A stretch of 64,000 nt of DNA from Vibrio sinaloensis DSM 21326 (GCF_000189275.1 NZ_AEVT01000074.1:1-64000); one strand, 5' to 3'. Shown: positions 43,097-52,882, counted from the stretch's first letter. The notes: a model not told the origin generated them from the sequence alone. Translations and numbers: made by a program.

Positions 43097-44905
43097 TTAG
43101 TTGCTCTTAGTATAGAAACGCTGAAGTTCTGTTAAGCCCTGCATTAATACAGGTAATGTCGGGTTCTCATCTTTCAGGCGTTTATAGTTGGTGTCGTACA
43201 ATTTGTAGTTGCCAAACTTGTCGATCACCGTAGTGTTTTTAGTGGTGATTAACGCCAGTTCACGTGAGTCACCTGCTAGAATCCACTTTCTCGAACGCTC
43301 GTCAAACAAGTTACGACCGCTACTAAAATCAGTAGGGTTCGAAGAGACGCCCAAAAGATCTTGCAATAGCGTCACAGACAAGTCGAGATGGCTGGTTCTA
43401 TGTTGATACTGAGAGGCAACCTTACCAGGCCAATGAATCACCATAGGCACAAGCAATTGGTAACTGCTGTAGTTTGAGTTTGCTCCCCAACTGTTTGTGT
43501 TGGTCTCGTTAAACTCAGTACCATGGTTCGATGTGAGCACGATGATGGTTGATTCGCTGAGCTCTAGCGTTTCAATTTGAGCAAACAGTTCAGATAACTC
43601 TTCATCCGCTGTCTCAACGGATTTTTTATAGCCCGCTTTAATTTTCTCATCGCTAGTTTGCTTCTCATTGCCACTATCGTATGCACTGAAATTATCCAAA
43701 GTTGTTAGCTCGATAAAGCTAAACCATGGTGTATCACCTTGTTCTTTAACCCAGTCGGACCAAGCGTTAATCGCTTGTTTATCTTGGGATAGCTCACCGT
43801 TGAACGGGATGCCAGTGAACTTCATGCCGCGGAACACCGATTCGCCGTAGATAGGGTCATTGAAGTTATCGCCACTAAACAGGCCAAAGCTGTACTCTTT
43901 ATCCAACAGTGTGTCGATGACAATCGGCTTGGTGCCTTGGGTTTTGATGCTTGGCGCATAAGCACTCGGCAACCCGTAAAACAGGCCAAATACACCAAAG
44001 GTATCGTTACTCGAACTGTAATGATTGGTGAAGTTCAGGTTGTTTGTCGCAAACTCGTTGGCTGCCGGCATCCATTCTTGGTTTAAGGCATCGCCTCTTA
44101 GGTTGTTTACGCTAATGACAAGCACGTTAAGTGGATTCGCTCGACGGCTAAATTCTAACGGCTCTAAAGGGTAACTAACAAGTTCGGTATTCTGCTCTTT
44201 ATTTTGCTCCAATCGTTTGAGGTATTCCTCGCGGTCAAGTAAACCATGACGTTCCATAAAGGATTTGGCGGTCATTGGGTAAGACAACGGGAAATTCGCG
44301 CGTTGAGCTGTGATCGGGTTATAGAAGTAAGCATCTGCCCACACGTAAACCAGATGGCTAGAGATAAAGCTGACAAAGAATAACGCCGCTAGAGGACGGC
44401 CCACGTGTTTATGGGAAAGCTTACGTTGCTTACGCCAAACCCACTCTGAAAGGCCTAATTGCAACAGGAAGATCAGCGGCATTACGATGAAGAGATGCTG
44501 CAAATCAGCGCTCACGGTCGACTTGCCCTCATTAAACAGCACTTCCCAAACCACAGGGGTGAGGTGCAAGTTAATGGTTTGATAAGCTTGAGTGTCGATT
44601 AGGAGTAAGGTTAGACCCAAAGTCGCGAAGCATACCGCGACCAGGCGAAAGAGCTTCCGCGACGGTATAAGAAATGTCAGCGGGAATAGAACCAACAGAT
44701 AAAGCGCAAATACAAGGAAGCCGAAATGGCCGACCCAAGAAACAGCAAGATAAAACTGACCAAGTAGAGTTTCAGGCCAAGGCGATTGAGAGATATAGCG
44801 GGTGCCAATCAACATCGCTGCGATGATGTTGAAGAAAGCAAACCAATGCCCCCAACCTACTAAACGTGAGACACGTTCGCCGTATGTATTTCCGCTATCT
44901 ACCAT
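43097..44905 (-). CDS. yejM: YejM/PbgA-like inner-membrane sulfatase-fold protein
   Basis: This is a YejM/PbgA/LapC-family protein of 602 residues. In enterics it sits in the inner membrane and controls lipopolysaccharide synthesis by sensing periplasmic LPS and protecting LpxC from FtsH/LapB. The N-terminal third has five predicted transmembrane helices (DUF3413 type, starting at GWGHWFAFFNIIAAMLIG). The periplasmic C-terminal domain has the alkaline-phosphatase/sulfatase fold (NVLVISVNNLRGDAL). Where active sulfatases have an Asp/Thr/Ser metal site the sequence is NNLRGD, so it is probably non-catalytic, as for the family. It is 26 bp downstream of yejL. Confidence 0.9.
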   Translation of the reverse strand: MVDSGNTYGERVSRLVGWGHWFAFFNIIAAMLIGTRYISQSPWPETLLGQFYLAVSWVGHFGFLVFALYLLVLFPLTFLIPSRKLFRLVAVCFATLGLTLLLIDTQAYQTINLHLTPVVWEVLFNEGKSTVSADLQHLFIVMPLIFLLQLGLSEWVWRKQRKLSHKHVGRPLAALFFVSFISSHLVYVWADAYFYNPITAQRANFPLSYPMTAKSFMERHGLLDREEYLKRLEQNKEQNTELVSYPLEPLEFSRRANPLNVLVISVNNLRGDALNQEWMPAANEFATNNLNFTNHYSSSNDTFGVFGLFYGLPSAYAPSIKTQGTKPIVIDTLLDKEYSFGLFSGDNFNDPIYGESVFRGMKFTGIPFNGELSQDKQAINAWSDWVKEQGDTPWFSFIELTTLDNFSAYDSGNEKQTSDEKIKAGYKKSVETADEELSELFAQIETLELSESTIIVLTSNHGTEFNETNTNSWGANSNYSSYQLLVPMVIHWPGKVASQYQHRTSHLDLSVTLLQDLLGVSSNPTDFSSGRNLFDERSRKWILAGDSRELALITTKNTTVIDKFGNYKLYDTNYKRLKDENPTLPVLMQGLTELQRFYTKSN

Positions 44906-44931
44906 GTATGTGTTCTATTTTTTATTTTCGA

Positions 44932-45156
44932 TTAGTGTGATTTATCTTCAATCGAAGAAACAAGTGCCTGAGCAAATTTTTCAGCAATAACTTTGCGTTG
45001 TGAAGGCGCAACATCCTGATTTAAGACATTGGTTGCGATATTTCCCGCAATCATTAGCGAAAGCTCTGCGCTTGCTGAGTGTTTTTCCAGAACCCCTGCA
45101 ATTTCAGTCAGGATCTGTTCCACTGTTTCGTCGCTGTATTTAGATGTAATCGGCAT
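44932..45156 (-). CDS. yejL: YejL-family (UPF0352) protein
   Basis: This 74-residue protein with the pattern [45 protein letters not shown] matches the YejL/UPF0352 family; function is not established. It is encoded upstream of yejM and divergent from yejK, the same gene arrangement as in E. coli. Confidence 0.9.
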   Translation of the reverse strand: MPITSKYSDETVEQILTEIAGVLEKHSASAELSLMIAGNIATNVLNQDVAPSQRKVIAEKFAQALVSSIEDKSH

Positions 45157-45240
45157 AAGTGTTCTAATGTTGATAGTAAAGCGGCTTATGATAACCTACA
45201 ATGCCACGCAACTGAAACCTATGCAGCGATAAATTTCATC

Positions 45241-46242
45241 ATGAGCCTTCAACTATCTAACGTTATTCTCCATCAACTGCAAAAAAACGATTCAGACGAG
45301 CTTATTGTTAATTTTAGAACCGATTCTCTAGCTAATGATGCCTCGAGCGAAAACTTAATTGCAGAGCTTCACCGAGTCTTCCATTCTAAAGCAGGTAAAG
45401 GCTTTGGTTCATTTAAATCGGACAGTGAATTTCAGCAATGGTTGCTAGAACTGCGCAAAGGTGAGCGCAACTTCTATGATTTTTCGCAAAGCAGTGCAAA
45501 CCGCTTAAAAGACGAGCTTTCAAAGTATCCATTTGCCGATGAAGGCATTTTGGTGATTGCTGAATATCAATCGCTGGCGACAGACTACCTATTTGTGGCG
45601 ATTATTCCATCCAACCAAAGTTTGAAAGTCACCGAAGGGTTGGATATCAGTGCGACGGATTATCTTGACCTAAGTAAAATGGATATTGCTGCGCGTATTG
45701 ATCTGACGAGCTACGAAACAGACAAAGAGTCCAATCGTTACCTTGCGTATATTAAAGGTCGAGTAGGGCGTAAAGTGGCGGACTTTTTCCTCGATTTCCT
45801 ACAAGCAGAAGTCGGTTTAGATACCAAGCAGCAAAACCAAGTACTGATGCAAGCGGTAGAAGATTTTTGTGCGGACTCTAAGCTCGAAAAAGATGAAGTG
45901 AACAGCTACAAGAAACAAGTAGCGGATTACTGTAACGAGCAGATCAAGTCGGGTGATGAAGTGCAAGTCCGTGAACTTTCGGGTGAGCTACCACCATCAC
46001 AAGACGGTACAAGCTTTTTGGATTACACCCAAGAGCAGGGCTATGAGCTTGAAGAGAGCTTCCCGGGTGATCGTACTGCGGTTCGTAAATTGACTAAGTA
46101 TGTGGGCGCGGGCGGTGGTCTTAATATGAGCTTCGACAGCATGTTGCTGGGAGAGCGAGTATTCTACGATCCTGAGACGGATACACTAACCATCAAGGGC
46201 ACGCCTCCTAACTTGCGTGATCAACTAACTCGCAACCGTTAA
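45241..46242 (+). CDS. yejK: Nucleoid-associated protein YejK/NdpA
   Basis: This 333-residue nucleoid-associated protein belongs to the YejK (NdpA) family. The start ATG 45241 gives an N-terminus of SLQLSNVILHQLQKNDSDEL, aligning with that of the E. coli protein, which is 335 residues. A frame extending 5' to 45079 is not supported; it overlaps the divergent yejL gene. Family motifs include GKGFGSFKSDSEFQQWL, YLAYIKGRVGRKVADFF and the C-terminal GERVFYDPETDTLTIKG. Function in chromosome organisation is inferred from the family. Confidence 0.93.
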   Translation: MSLQLSNVILHQLQKNDSDELIVNFRTDSLANDASSENLIAELHRVFHSKAGKGFGSFKSDSEFQQWLLELRKGERNFYDFSQSSANRLKDELSKYPFADEGILVIAEYQSLATDYLFVAIIPSNQSLKVTEGLDISATDYLDLSKMDIAARIDLTSYETDKESNRYLAYIKGRVGRKVADFFLDFLQAEVGLDTKQQNQVLMQAVEDFCADSKLEKDEVNSYKKQVADYCNEQIKSGDEVQVRELSGELPPSQDGTSFLDYTQEQGYELEESFPGDRTAVRKLTKYVGAGGGLNMSFDSMLLGERVFYDPETDTLTIKGTPPNLRDQLTRNR

Positions 46243-46347
46243 TGGGTTAGATTAGGACTGGGCGCAATAAAAAAGCGCTTAGTCCTACACATCCTTGCGA
46301 TAACGTATATTCTTGTATTCATAGCAATTTGTTTTGAGTGGAAGTGC

Positions 46348-47544
46348 ATGGATCGCAAATGGATGAAATTTGGGTTGCTGCTCATGGCCTTGTGGCTGTT
46401 GGCTTTAGGTGGTGTAGCATCCAGTTATCGCTCAGTAGAGTCGAGTAAACTTCAGATTGAAGAGTTGGGCAACAGTGTTGATCATTTACGCAGCTCTTTT
46501 TTCTTTGAAGCCCCATATCGAGCCAAAATGGCGGATCGGCAGTCGCTCGATCTTCAACTTATCTACGCACTTCGCTTACAGATTGATGCCTACTACCAAG
46601 AGAGTTGGCTGTCTCCTGATCTTAACCAATTGCTGTTCACCACAGACCGCTTTATCGAGCAAGCTCAAGCCTATTTAGACAATCAACTTGCGGTACAAAC
46701 GCTTGCTGAACGTATTCGCGACACCCGCGAACAATACGCCTCGTCTGCCCCGCTAGTGGCTCAATATTTCCAGTTGAGTGCAAATGTCTTTGAAGCCATG
46801 TATCTAACGGATAACGCCAATGCGGAAATATTCCGTAATGTAGACCGAATCTATCAACAGTCCAATCAGCTAGAGGCGATAGAGAGGAGAGATTTGCAAC
46901 GGGTGTTGGTTGATGTGTCCCAAGTGCTTAGCAGCTATGCCCAAGGGAGCTACTTAGTTGATAAATTGATTGCGCATGATGTCGGCGAGCAAATTACAGC
47001 GTTAGATAGTGAGTATCATGCCATTCTCGATCAGCATATTTGGTTTGCGTTGGCATTAACCTTGGTCACTATGTTGGGGTTCATTGGCTTGCTGTATATG
47101 GCACAAGGTAGTGTGAGCAGCGTGTCCCAAGAGGCCGCGGTTGATGTACCAGAGAAAATCATCACAGCGAAAGCCATGGTTCCGGCTTCTCAACCCGCAC
47201 GTGTCGAGCCACAAATTAACTTTGATAGCATGTTAGCGTCTTTAAACGGAGACAGTGAGTCGGTCTGCATGCTACTCGAGGTGTTTGTTGCTGACCACGC
47301 AGATGACGTTGCTCAGATCACGCGATTATTGACCGAGTCGCCTGAAGAAGCGCAGCGTAAAGCTCACAGCTTAAAAGGAGTAGGGGGCAACTTAGGGGCA
47401 GCTCAATTGCGAGAAGTCGCAGGTAAGGTAGAGGTCGCGATTCAACAAGACATTACTCAGGTTTCAGCATTGCTCAAAGAGCTGCAAGTCTGTTTGGAGA
47501 CCGCCATCAATGAAGCCCAACAATATTTGAATGAACATAAATAA
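46348..47544 (+). CDS. Membrane-anchored Hpt-domain protein
   Basis: This 398-residue protein has an N-terminal transmembrane helix (FGLLLMALWLLALGGVASSY) and a 200-residue helical periplasmic region. A second transmembrane helix (FALALTLVTMLGFIGLLYMA) follows at about 231-250. A C-terminal histidine phosphotransfer domain shows QRKAHSLKGVGGNLGAAQLRE with His340 as the predicted phosphorylation site. The periplasmic part resembles the helical sensor of TorS-like histidine kinases, but there is no HAMP, kinase or receiver domain. No two-component partner gene is adjacent. It could receive phosphate from a hybrid kinase or compete with other Hpt modules. A strong terminator follows. Confidence 0.85.
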   Translation: MDRKWMKFGLLLMALWLLALGGVASSYRSVESSKLQIEELGNSVDHLRSSFFFEAPYRAKMADRQSLDLQLIYALRLQIDAYYQESWLSPDLNQLLFTTDRFIEQAQAYLDNQLAVQTLAERIRDTREQYASSAPLVAQYFQLSANVFEAMYLTDNANAEIFRNVDRIYQQSNQLEAIERRDLQRVLVDVSQVLSSYAQGSYLVDKLIAHDVGEQITALDSEYHAILDQHIWFALALTLVTMLGFIGLLYMAQGSVSSVSQEAAVDVPEKIITAKAMVPASQPARVEPQINFDSMLASLNGDSESVCMLLEVFVADHADDVAQITRLLTESPEEAQRKAHSLKGVGGNLGAAQLREVAGKVEVAIQQDITQVSALLKELQVCLETAINEAQQYLNEHK

Positions 47545-47559
47545 TCTAAGTTGAAAAGT

Positions 47560-47589
47560 AACTAGAGCGCTCATTTGAGCGCTCTAGTT
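47560..47589. terminator. Bidirectional terminator between Hpt gene and nhaC
   Basis: A near-perfect 14-bp stem (aactagagcgctca / tgagcgctctagtt) lies between convergent genes. Confidence 0.75.
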
Positions 47590-47604
47590 TCATTGAGATA
47601 GCTG

Positions 47605-49038
47605 TTAAGCCGTTTGCTTCGTTAACTCAGCGTCTTCTTCAACACTGGCCGGCGCTGTTGGCTCGCATTTATCGACGAACCAACCCATGTAAGAGGTAAT
47701 GATGGTCACGATAATACACACAAAGCTTAGCCACATGAATGGTGCATAAGAGAGAGTCGCAACCCCCAGAATGCTGGCCATGTAAATACCGTTATCACTC
47801 CAAGGCACCATGCCAGAGGTCAAGGTACCGCCAAACTCGGCATTGCGCGACAGATTCTTACGTTTGTAGCCCAAGCGGTCGTAGTTCTTGGCACAGATCT
47901 TTGGCGTTAGGATAAGAGATACATACATCGCTGAGCCAAACACGTTACCCATAAACGCTGTCCCAATGGTACTGGTTGCAAGTGAGCCCGCGCTTTGTAC
48001 ACGACGCTCAAACAGTTTAGCGATGGTCTCTAATACTCCGACTTTATCCAGTAAGCCACCAAAGCCCAAACCAAACACGATGACAGCCACAGAGCCAAGC
48101 ATTGAAGACATGCCGCCGCGATTTAGGATGGAATCGATAAAGGTGACACCAGACTCAATTTCAAATGGTGCCCAAGCGGTGTTAAAGGCTTGCAGGAAGT
48201 CAACGTCTTGAATCATTACCGCCCAAATAATACCGAGTAGCGAGCCAAAGCTGATCACAGGGAATGAAGGCATCCGCATTGCGAGTAAGCCCAAAACGAT
48301 GATAACCGGTACAAATGAGTACGGGGTAATGTAGAACTGCTGTTCCATAGCCTGAATCACTGATTGCACTTGGGACATGTCGACATTGCCTGCGTAATGG
48401 AAGCCAAATGCGGTGAACATAATGCCAGTGATGATGTAACTGATTAGGGCAACGGGCAACATGCCTTTAATGTGCTCTACCACTTCTACATTCGACATTG
48501 ATGATGCAAGGATCACCGAGTCAGACAAAGGCGACATCTTGTCACCAAAGTAACACCCTGAAAGCACGGCACCTGCCGTAATCGGTGCTGGAACGCCGAG
48601 ACCTTGACCAATCCCCATCATGGCAATACCTGCCGTACCCGCAGCGCCCCAAGAGGTGCCTGTCGCCAGCGCGGTTAATGAACAAATGATCATTGTTGCC
48701 AGAAGGAAAATAGAAGGATGAATGGCTTTAAGACCATAGTAGATGATGGTTGGGACAATGCCGCCAGAAATCCAAGTTCCGACCAGTGCGCCGACCGCGA
48801 GAAGGATCAGCACGGCACCCAATCCATTGGAGATACCGTTGAGAGCCGCTTTTTCCAGTTCTTTATACTGATGGCCTAAACGAATCCCGAGCACCATGAT
48901 GATGAACCAGCCGATGTAAAGCGCAAGTTGAATAGGGAGATCTAACTGGGCAGTGAACGAGAATGCCATCAGTAGAAACAGTCCGAGGGAGACAATAACC
49001 TGCATCAAGCTTGGCAGACGGGGGGTAAGTTGCGTCAT
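47605..49038 (-). CDS. NhaC-family Na+/H+ antiporter
   Basis: This is a 477-residue integral membrane protein with about 12 transmembrane helices, of the NhaC family. Supporting segments are YIGWFIIMVLGIRLGHQYKELEKAALNGIS, ALATGTSWGAAGTAGIAMMGIG and GCYFGDKMSPLSDSVILASS, the last two containing the polar residues of the ion path. The Met at 49038 follows AAGAGG; an upstream in-frame Met at 49068 has no ribosome-binding site. The gene faces the Hpt gene across a terminator. Na+/H+ exchange is expected of a marine Vibrio. Confidence 0.9.
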   Translation of the reverse strand: MTQLTPRLPSLMQVIVSLGLFLLMAFSFTAQLDLPIQLALYIGWFIIMVLGIRLGHQYKELEKAALNGISNGLGAVLILLAVGALVGTWISGGIVPTIIYYGLKAIHPSIFLLATMIICSLTALATGTSWGAAGTAGIAMMGIGQGLGVPAPITAGAVLSGCYFGDKMSPLSDSVILASSMSNVEVVEHIKGMLPVALISYIITGIMFTAFGFHYAGNVDMSQVQSVIQAMEQQFYITPYSFVPVIIVLGLLAMRMPSFPVISFGSLLGIIWAVMIQDVDFLQAFNTAWAPFEIESGVTFIDSILNRGGMSSMLGSVAVIVFGLGFGGLLDKVGVLETIAKLFERRVQSAGSLATSTIGTAFMGNVFGSAMYVSLILTPKICAKNYDRLGYKRKNLSRNAEFGGTLTSGMVPWSDNGIYMASILGVATLSYAPFMWLSFVCIIVTIITSYMGWFVDKCEPTAPASVEEDAELTKQTA

Positions 49039-49068
49039 ACAGAGCCTCTTATTAGTGTTATGAGTCAT

Positions 49069-49488
49069 GACTAATAGCTATCGGTTTGCTACTTGTCATA
49101 GGAGTGTTAACTCCTTTTGGGTATGCAGTGCACTTTACATTATGCAGAATTATATTTCGATAAATTGTCTATCTATTGTGATTCTGGTCTGCTTAGTTGA
49201 ATTATTGTGGTTAATAATATGGTTAAACGTTAATTTTAATGGTTTGCAATGTTTTAAAATGTGAATTTCATGTGGCACGTAGTTTTTGTTTTTGTGTTGA
49301 TGTTTATTGGATTTGTTGAACGAAATAACAAATGAGCAAAAAGGCGCCAAAACAAGGACTTTATTGCTTGTTGAGTTACAAGGAGACAAAAGTTACAGAA
49401 ATGATGCATTTTTCTCTTGAGATTTCGCTGAGAAAATTGAATATTGGAGGTATTCCTTTTTTAAATTGATTTACATGGAGAGTTGAGA
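49069..49488 (+). other. Intergenic region upstream of asd
   Basis: This AT-rich interval of about 420 bp separates the divergent nhaC and asd genes. I see a small hairpin (aggagt / actcct, 49100-49115) and an imperfect AACAAG/CTTGTT repeat (49352-49375), but no lysine-riboswitch signature and no supported gene. A possible 22-codon frame at 49402-49470 has badly spaced initiation signals. asd probably has a long leader. Confidence 0.5.
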
Positions 49489-50604
49489 ATGAGAGTAGGT
49501 TTAGTTGGTTGGCGCGGCATGGTCGGTTCAGTACTGATGCAGCGCATGGTTGAAGAGAAAGATTTTGACCTTATTGAACCCGTTTTTTACAGCACTTCTC
49601 AGGTCGGTATTCCTGCGCCAAATTTGGGTAAAGAGGCGGGTTTACTACAAGATGCTTTCGATATTGACAGTTTAAAGCAGTTAGATGCTGTGATTACTTG
49701 TCAAGGTGGTAGCTACACAGAAAAAGTATACCCAGCGCTGCGCCAAGCTGGCTGGAAAGGCTACTGGATCGACGCCGCTTCGACCTTACGTATGGCGCAA
49801 GATTCGATCATTACTCTAGACCCTGTAAACTTAACTCAAATTCAACAAGGCATTCATGGTGGCACTAACACCTTTGTTGGTGGCAACTGTACAGTAAGCT
49901 TGATGCTGATGGGCCTAGGTGGTCTGTTTGAAAAAGGTTTGGTCGAGTGGACCAGCGCAATGACCTATCAAGCAGCGTCGGGTGCCGGCGCGCAAAACAT
50001 GCGTGAGCTTATCTCGCAAATGGGTGTAATCAACGATTCAGTTAGCTCAGAACTTGCCAATCCTGCAAGCTCTATTCTAGATATCGATCAAAAGGTTGCC
50101 GATACCATGCGTAGCGGTTCTTTCCCGACCGACAAATTTGGTGTGCCGCTAGCAGGCTCCCTCATTCCATGGATTGACGTTAAGCGCGACAACGGTCAAA
50201 GCAAAGAAGAGTGGAAAGCGGGTGTTGAAGCGAACAAGATCCTTGGCTTCCAAGACGCGCCAGTGCCAATCGACGGCACTTGCGTTCGAATCGGTGCGAT
50301 GCGTTGTCACTCACAAGCTTTAACGATCAAACTTAAGCAGAACGTACCGATGGATGAGATCGAAGAGATGATCGCCACTCATAATGATTGGGTTAAAGTG
50401 ATTCCAAACGATCGCGACATTACCGCTCAAGAGCTTACACCGGCGAAAGTTACGGGTACGCTTTCTATCCCTGTTGGCCGTCTGCGTAAAATGGCGATGG
50501 GTGATGATTTCCTAAATGCCTTTACGGTGGGTGACCAACTTCTATGGGGAGCGGCTGAGCCTCTACGTCGTACACTGCGCATTATTCTCGCAGAGAAAGC
50601 TTAA
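49489..50604 (+). CDS. asd: Aspartate-semialdehyde dehydrogenase
   Basis: This enzyme makes aspartate semialdehyde for lysine, threonine, methionine and diaminopimelate synthesis. The 371 residues carry the NADP-binding start [18 protein letters not shown], the catalytic Cys in [10 protein letters not shown], and [18 protein letters not shown] containing the substrate-binding Arg and catalytic His. This is the longer, Gram-negative (E. coli-like) Asd subtype. The start is taken as ATG 49489 after GGAG at 49477; an upstream in-frame TTG at 49483 adds only two residues. A clear terminator follows. Confidence 0.95.
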   Translation: MRVGLVGWRGMVGSVLMQRMVEEKDFDLIEPVFYSTSQVGIPAPNLGKEAGLLQDAFDIDSLKQLDAVITCQGGSYTEKVYPALRQAGWKGYWIDAASTLRMAQDSIITLDPVNLTQIQQGIHGGTNTFVGGNCTVSLMLMGLGGLFEKGLVEWTSAMTYQAASGAGAQNMRELISQMGVINDSVSSELANPASSILDIDQKVADTMRSGSFPTDKFGVPLAGSLIPWIDVKRDNGQSKEEWKAGVEANKILGFQDAPVPIDGTCVRIGAMRCHSQALTIKLKQNVPMDEIEEMIATHNDWVKVIPNDRDITAQELTPAKVTGTLSIPVGRLRKMAMGDDFLNAFTVGDQLLWGAAEPLRRTLRIILAEKA

Positions 50605-50641
50605 GCAAGAGCAGGCTTTGTCCTTAGCGAGTTAACAACTA

Positions 50642-50673
50642 AAAAAAGCCGATGTGTTTACATCGGCTTTTTT
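50642..50673 (+). terminator. Terminator of asd
   Basis: A 14-bp stem (aaaaaagccgatgt / acatcggctttttt) with a 4-nt loop and flanking A and T runs; it could serve both strands. Confidence 0.88.
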
Positions 50674-50699
50674 GATCTTGGAGCGAGAAGCATGCAGCT

Positions 50700-51542
50700 C
50701 TACTCTTCCTGACCCACCACTCTCAGATCGGGGTCTGCTAGCTCACTGCCACAATGTTTACAATACATCGCATCGGAGTCATGGCCGCTCTGAGAGCAAT
50801 TAGGGCATTTTACGAGTGCTTTGTGCGAACGCATTTCTTGGCTGAGCTCAGCAGTGATGATTCCTGTCGGTACGGCGAGAATTGAATAGCCCAGCAGCAT
50901 AGTCAATGATGCTAGCCCTTTACCTAAATTGGTTTGTGGTACCAAATCTCCATAACCGACCGTCGTGATAGTGACGATCGCCCAGTAAATACTTTTCGGA
51001 ATACTGGTGAAGCCGTTTTCCGGTCCTTCAATAACGAAAATCAGTGCGCCGAAAATGGTGACTAAAATGGCGACAGTACTAAAAAAGATCAGAATTTTGC
51101 GTTTTGCCATCAGCAAGGAGCGCAGCAAAATATTCGAATCCTGCAGATAGCGAACAAGCTTAAGAATGCGGAAAATTCGCATCACACGCAGTAAACGAAT
51201 CACCCCCATGAAAGAAGCGCCCGGGAAGAATAGGGCAAGGTAGGTCGGCAAAATGGCCAGCAAGTCCACCACGCCGTAAAAACTCTTCGCATAGGCGGCG
51301 GGTTTAGGCGAGCAGTACAATCGCAGCAAATACTCGATGGTGAACAATGCGGTGAAGGTGTATTCGATGTAACGAAGTTCTTTCGCCCACTGTGCACTGA
51401 CAGAGGGAATCGACTCTAACACTAATACGATCAACGAAGTGATGATGGCAATAATCAACGCAATGTCGAATGCGCGACCTGCTTTGGTGTGAGTACCAAA
51501 TATAATGACGTAAAGGTGATGTCTTAAGGAGTTTCTAGGCAT
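50700..51542 (-). CDS. Voltage-gated potassium channel with C-terminal zinc ribbon
   Basis: This 280-residue six-transmembrane ion-channel subunit has a voltage-sensor-like S4 with regularly spaced Arg (RLLRVMRIFRILKLVRYL) and a K+ selectivity filter TTVGYGDLVP. After the pore and S6, residues 245 to 275 form a zinc-ribbon-type module with two CxxC pairs (CPNCSQSGHDSDAMYCKHCG). Tetrameric K+ channels of this KvAP-like type are common in bacteria. The zinc ribbon at the end is less usual; it may mediate assembly or regulation. Confidence 0.88.
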   Translation of the reverse strand: MPRNSLRHHLYVIIFGTHTKAGRAFDIALIIAIITSLIVLVLESIPSVSAQWAKELRYIEYTFTALFTIEYLLRLYCSPKPAAYAKSFYGVVDLLAILPTYLALFFPGASFMGVIRLLRVMRIFRILKLVRYLQDSNILLRSLLMAKRKILIFFSTVAILVTIFGALIFVIEGPENGFTSIPKSIYWAIVTITTVGYGDLVPQTNLGKGLASLTMLLGYSILAVPTGIITAELSQEMRSHKALVKCPNCSQSGHDSDAMYCKHCGSELADPDLRVVGQEE

Positions 51543-51612
51543 GATAGAAAGAATGTTGGTTGCATCCCTCTATCATACCGAGTTTGCCTTGTTCAGGCTA
51601 ATTTGTGCTGGT

Positions 51613-52251
51613 TTAAGCAAGGCCTGGAAACAAATTTCGTAGACCGTTGGCGATAAACTCGATTCCGAGGGCGCCCAAAATTAAGCCCATGATACGAGTA
51701 ATCACGTTGATGCCTGTCTGGCCCAAAAAGCGGACAATAAGTGGTGCAGAGCGGAACAGCAACCAAGTCGCCAGTGCAAACAGTACGATGGTGATGATGA
51801 TGCCGACGGTATCAAACATGCTTGGGTATCGAGAGCCATAAACGATTGTCGAACTGATCGCACCTGGACCCGCCATAAGCGGCATTGCCAATGGCACCAC
51901 ACCAATTTGTTCACGACTCACATACTCAGACTTCTCTTGTTTGTTCTGCTTATCTTCACCGAGCTTACCGCTCATCATTGAGAAGGCGATGCTCAAAAGC
52001 AGTAAACCACCTGCAACGCGGAATGAATCGAGAGAGATGCTGAACATGTCGAGCAGCATCTGGCCAGCAAGCAGAGATACAACAAGAATGATCGCAACGG
52101 CAACGTTAGCGGTAACGGCGGTTTTGTGTTTTTCCTCTTGGGTCATATGCCCGGTAAGCGAAACAAACACTGGCATGATGCCAACTGGGTTTACAGCAGC
52201 GACTAAGCCGAGAAAAAACTGTAGAAAAATTGCGATTTCGAAGGTTTGCAT
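51613..52251 (-). CDS. MarC-family integral membrane protein (YchE-like)
   Basis: This 212-residue protein has six predicted transmembrane helices and the MarC/UPF0056 patterns FFLGLVAAVNPVGIMPVFVSL at the N-terminus and PLMAGPGAISSTIV in the middle. The transported substrate is unknown; the name MarC does not imply drug resistance. It lies upstream and divergent from adhE, the place occupied by ychE in E. coli, which supports the orthology. Confidence 0.9.
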   Translation of the reverse strand: MQTFEIAIFLQFFLGLVAAVNPVGIMPVFVSLTGHMTQEEKHKTAVTANVAVAIILVVSLLAGQMLLDMFSISLDSFRVAGGLLLLSIAFSMMSGKLGEDKQNKQEKSEYVSREQIGVVPLAMPLMAGPGAISSTIVYGSRYPSMFDTVGIIITIVLFALATWLLFRSAPLIVRFLGQTGINVITRIMGLILGALGIEFIANGLRNLFPGLA

Positions 52252-52882
52252 GAGTGAGTGTCCACAGCAAAGTTAACGACAATTACGGTACACGCGGAAT
52301 ATAGTCGAAAATCTGTTCACCAACGAATGAAAAAAACTAACCTGTAAAGGATGCCATTACTGAGAAAAACTAATTATTGAAATTTTCGTAAATACAAATG
52401 ACATACTTTGTTACGTAGAATATGACCAGCTGAGAGATGTTCTGACATAAACGTTAACATCTGCACATTTTCGATAAAATTCACCATCGAATATAGAGAG
52501 AAATGCAGCTTTGGATATACTCTCAGTAGCACAAGGTTAGTGGCTCACATGAAAGTTTGTGGCCGAAAAATGAAACTTTTTTACAAGATATTGTCGTTTT
52601 ACTATCTAGTGCAACTAAGTGATGATATTTTGCACAATTATCTTTTGTGATCTAAATCTTTAAAATTCAGTTAGTTATGTCATATTTTGCGATTTGGGTA
52701 CCACTAAGTGGGTAAATAGTTTTTCAGAACTGATCTGGGTCAATTTTTTTCATAACCTGAAATAATATACTCAGCCCTGAAAGCAATTTACTAAGAAGCC
52801 TGCTCTGTTAGGTGGCAAACAAAAGTAGAACAGCGGTCTTAATAAAAAGTTTTTAATATTTGTTAATTTTAGGAGAATCCCT
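52252..52882 (+). other. Long AT-rich regulatory region before adhE
   Basis: This 630-bp interval between divergent marC and adhE contains no convincing gene. It holds an FNR-like site (52730-52743), an almost perfect palindrome (TACCACT / AGTGGGTA, about 52700-52715), and a TATACT box at about 52766. The size points to a complex promoter or long leader for adhE. Confidence 0.55.
52730..52743 (+). promoter_or_regulatory. FNR-like site of adhE
   Basis: CTGAT-CTGG-GTCAA (TTGAC-N4-ATCAG on the minus strand) matches the FNR consensus TTGAT-N4-ATCAA at 8 of 10 positions. It is about 30 bp upstream of a TATACT-type -10 box, consistent with anaerobic activation of adhE. Confidence 0.5.

Noticed and set aside
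49402..49470. Possible 22-residue leader peptide before asd
   Set aside because: The AAGGAG is about 15 nt from the ATG, and the peptide has no enrichment of Lys, Met or Thr that would suggest attenuation.
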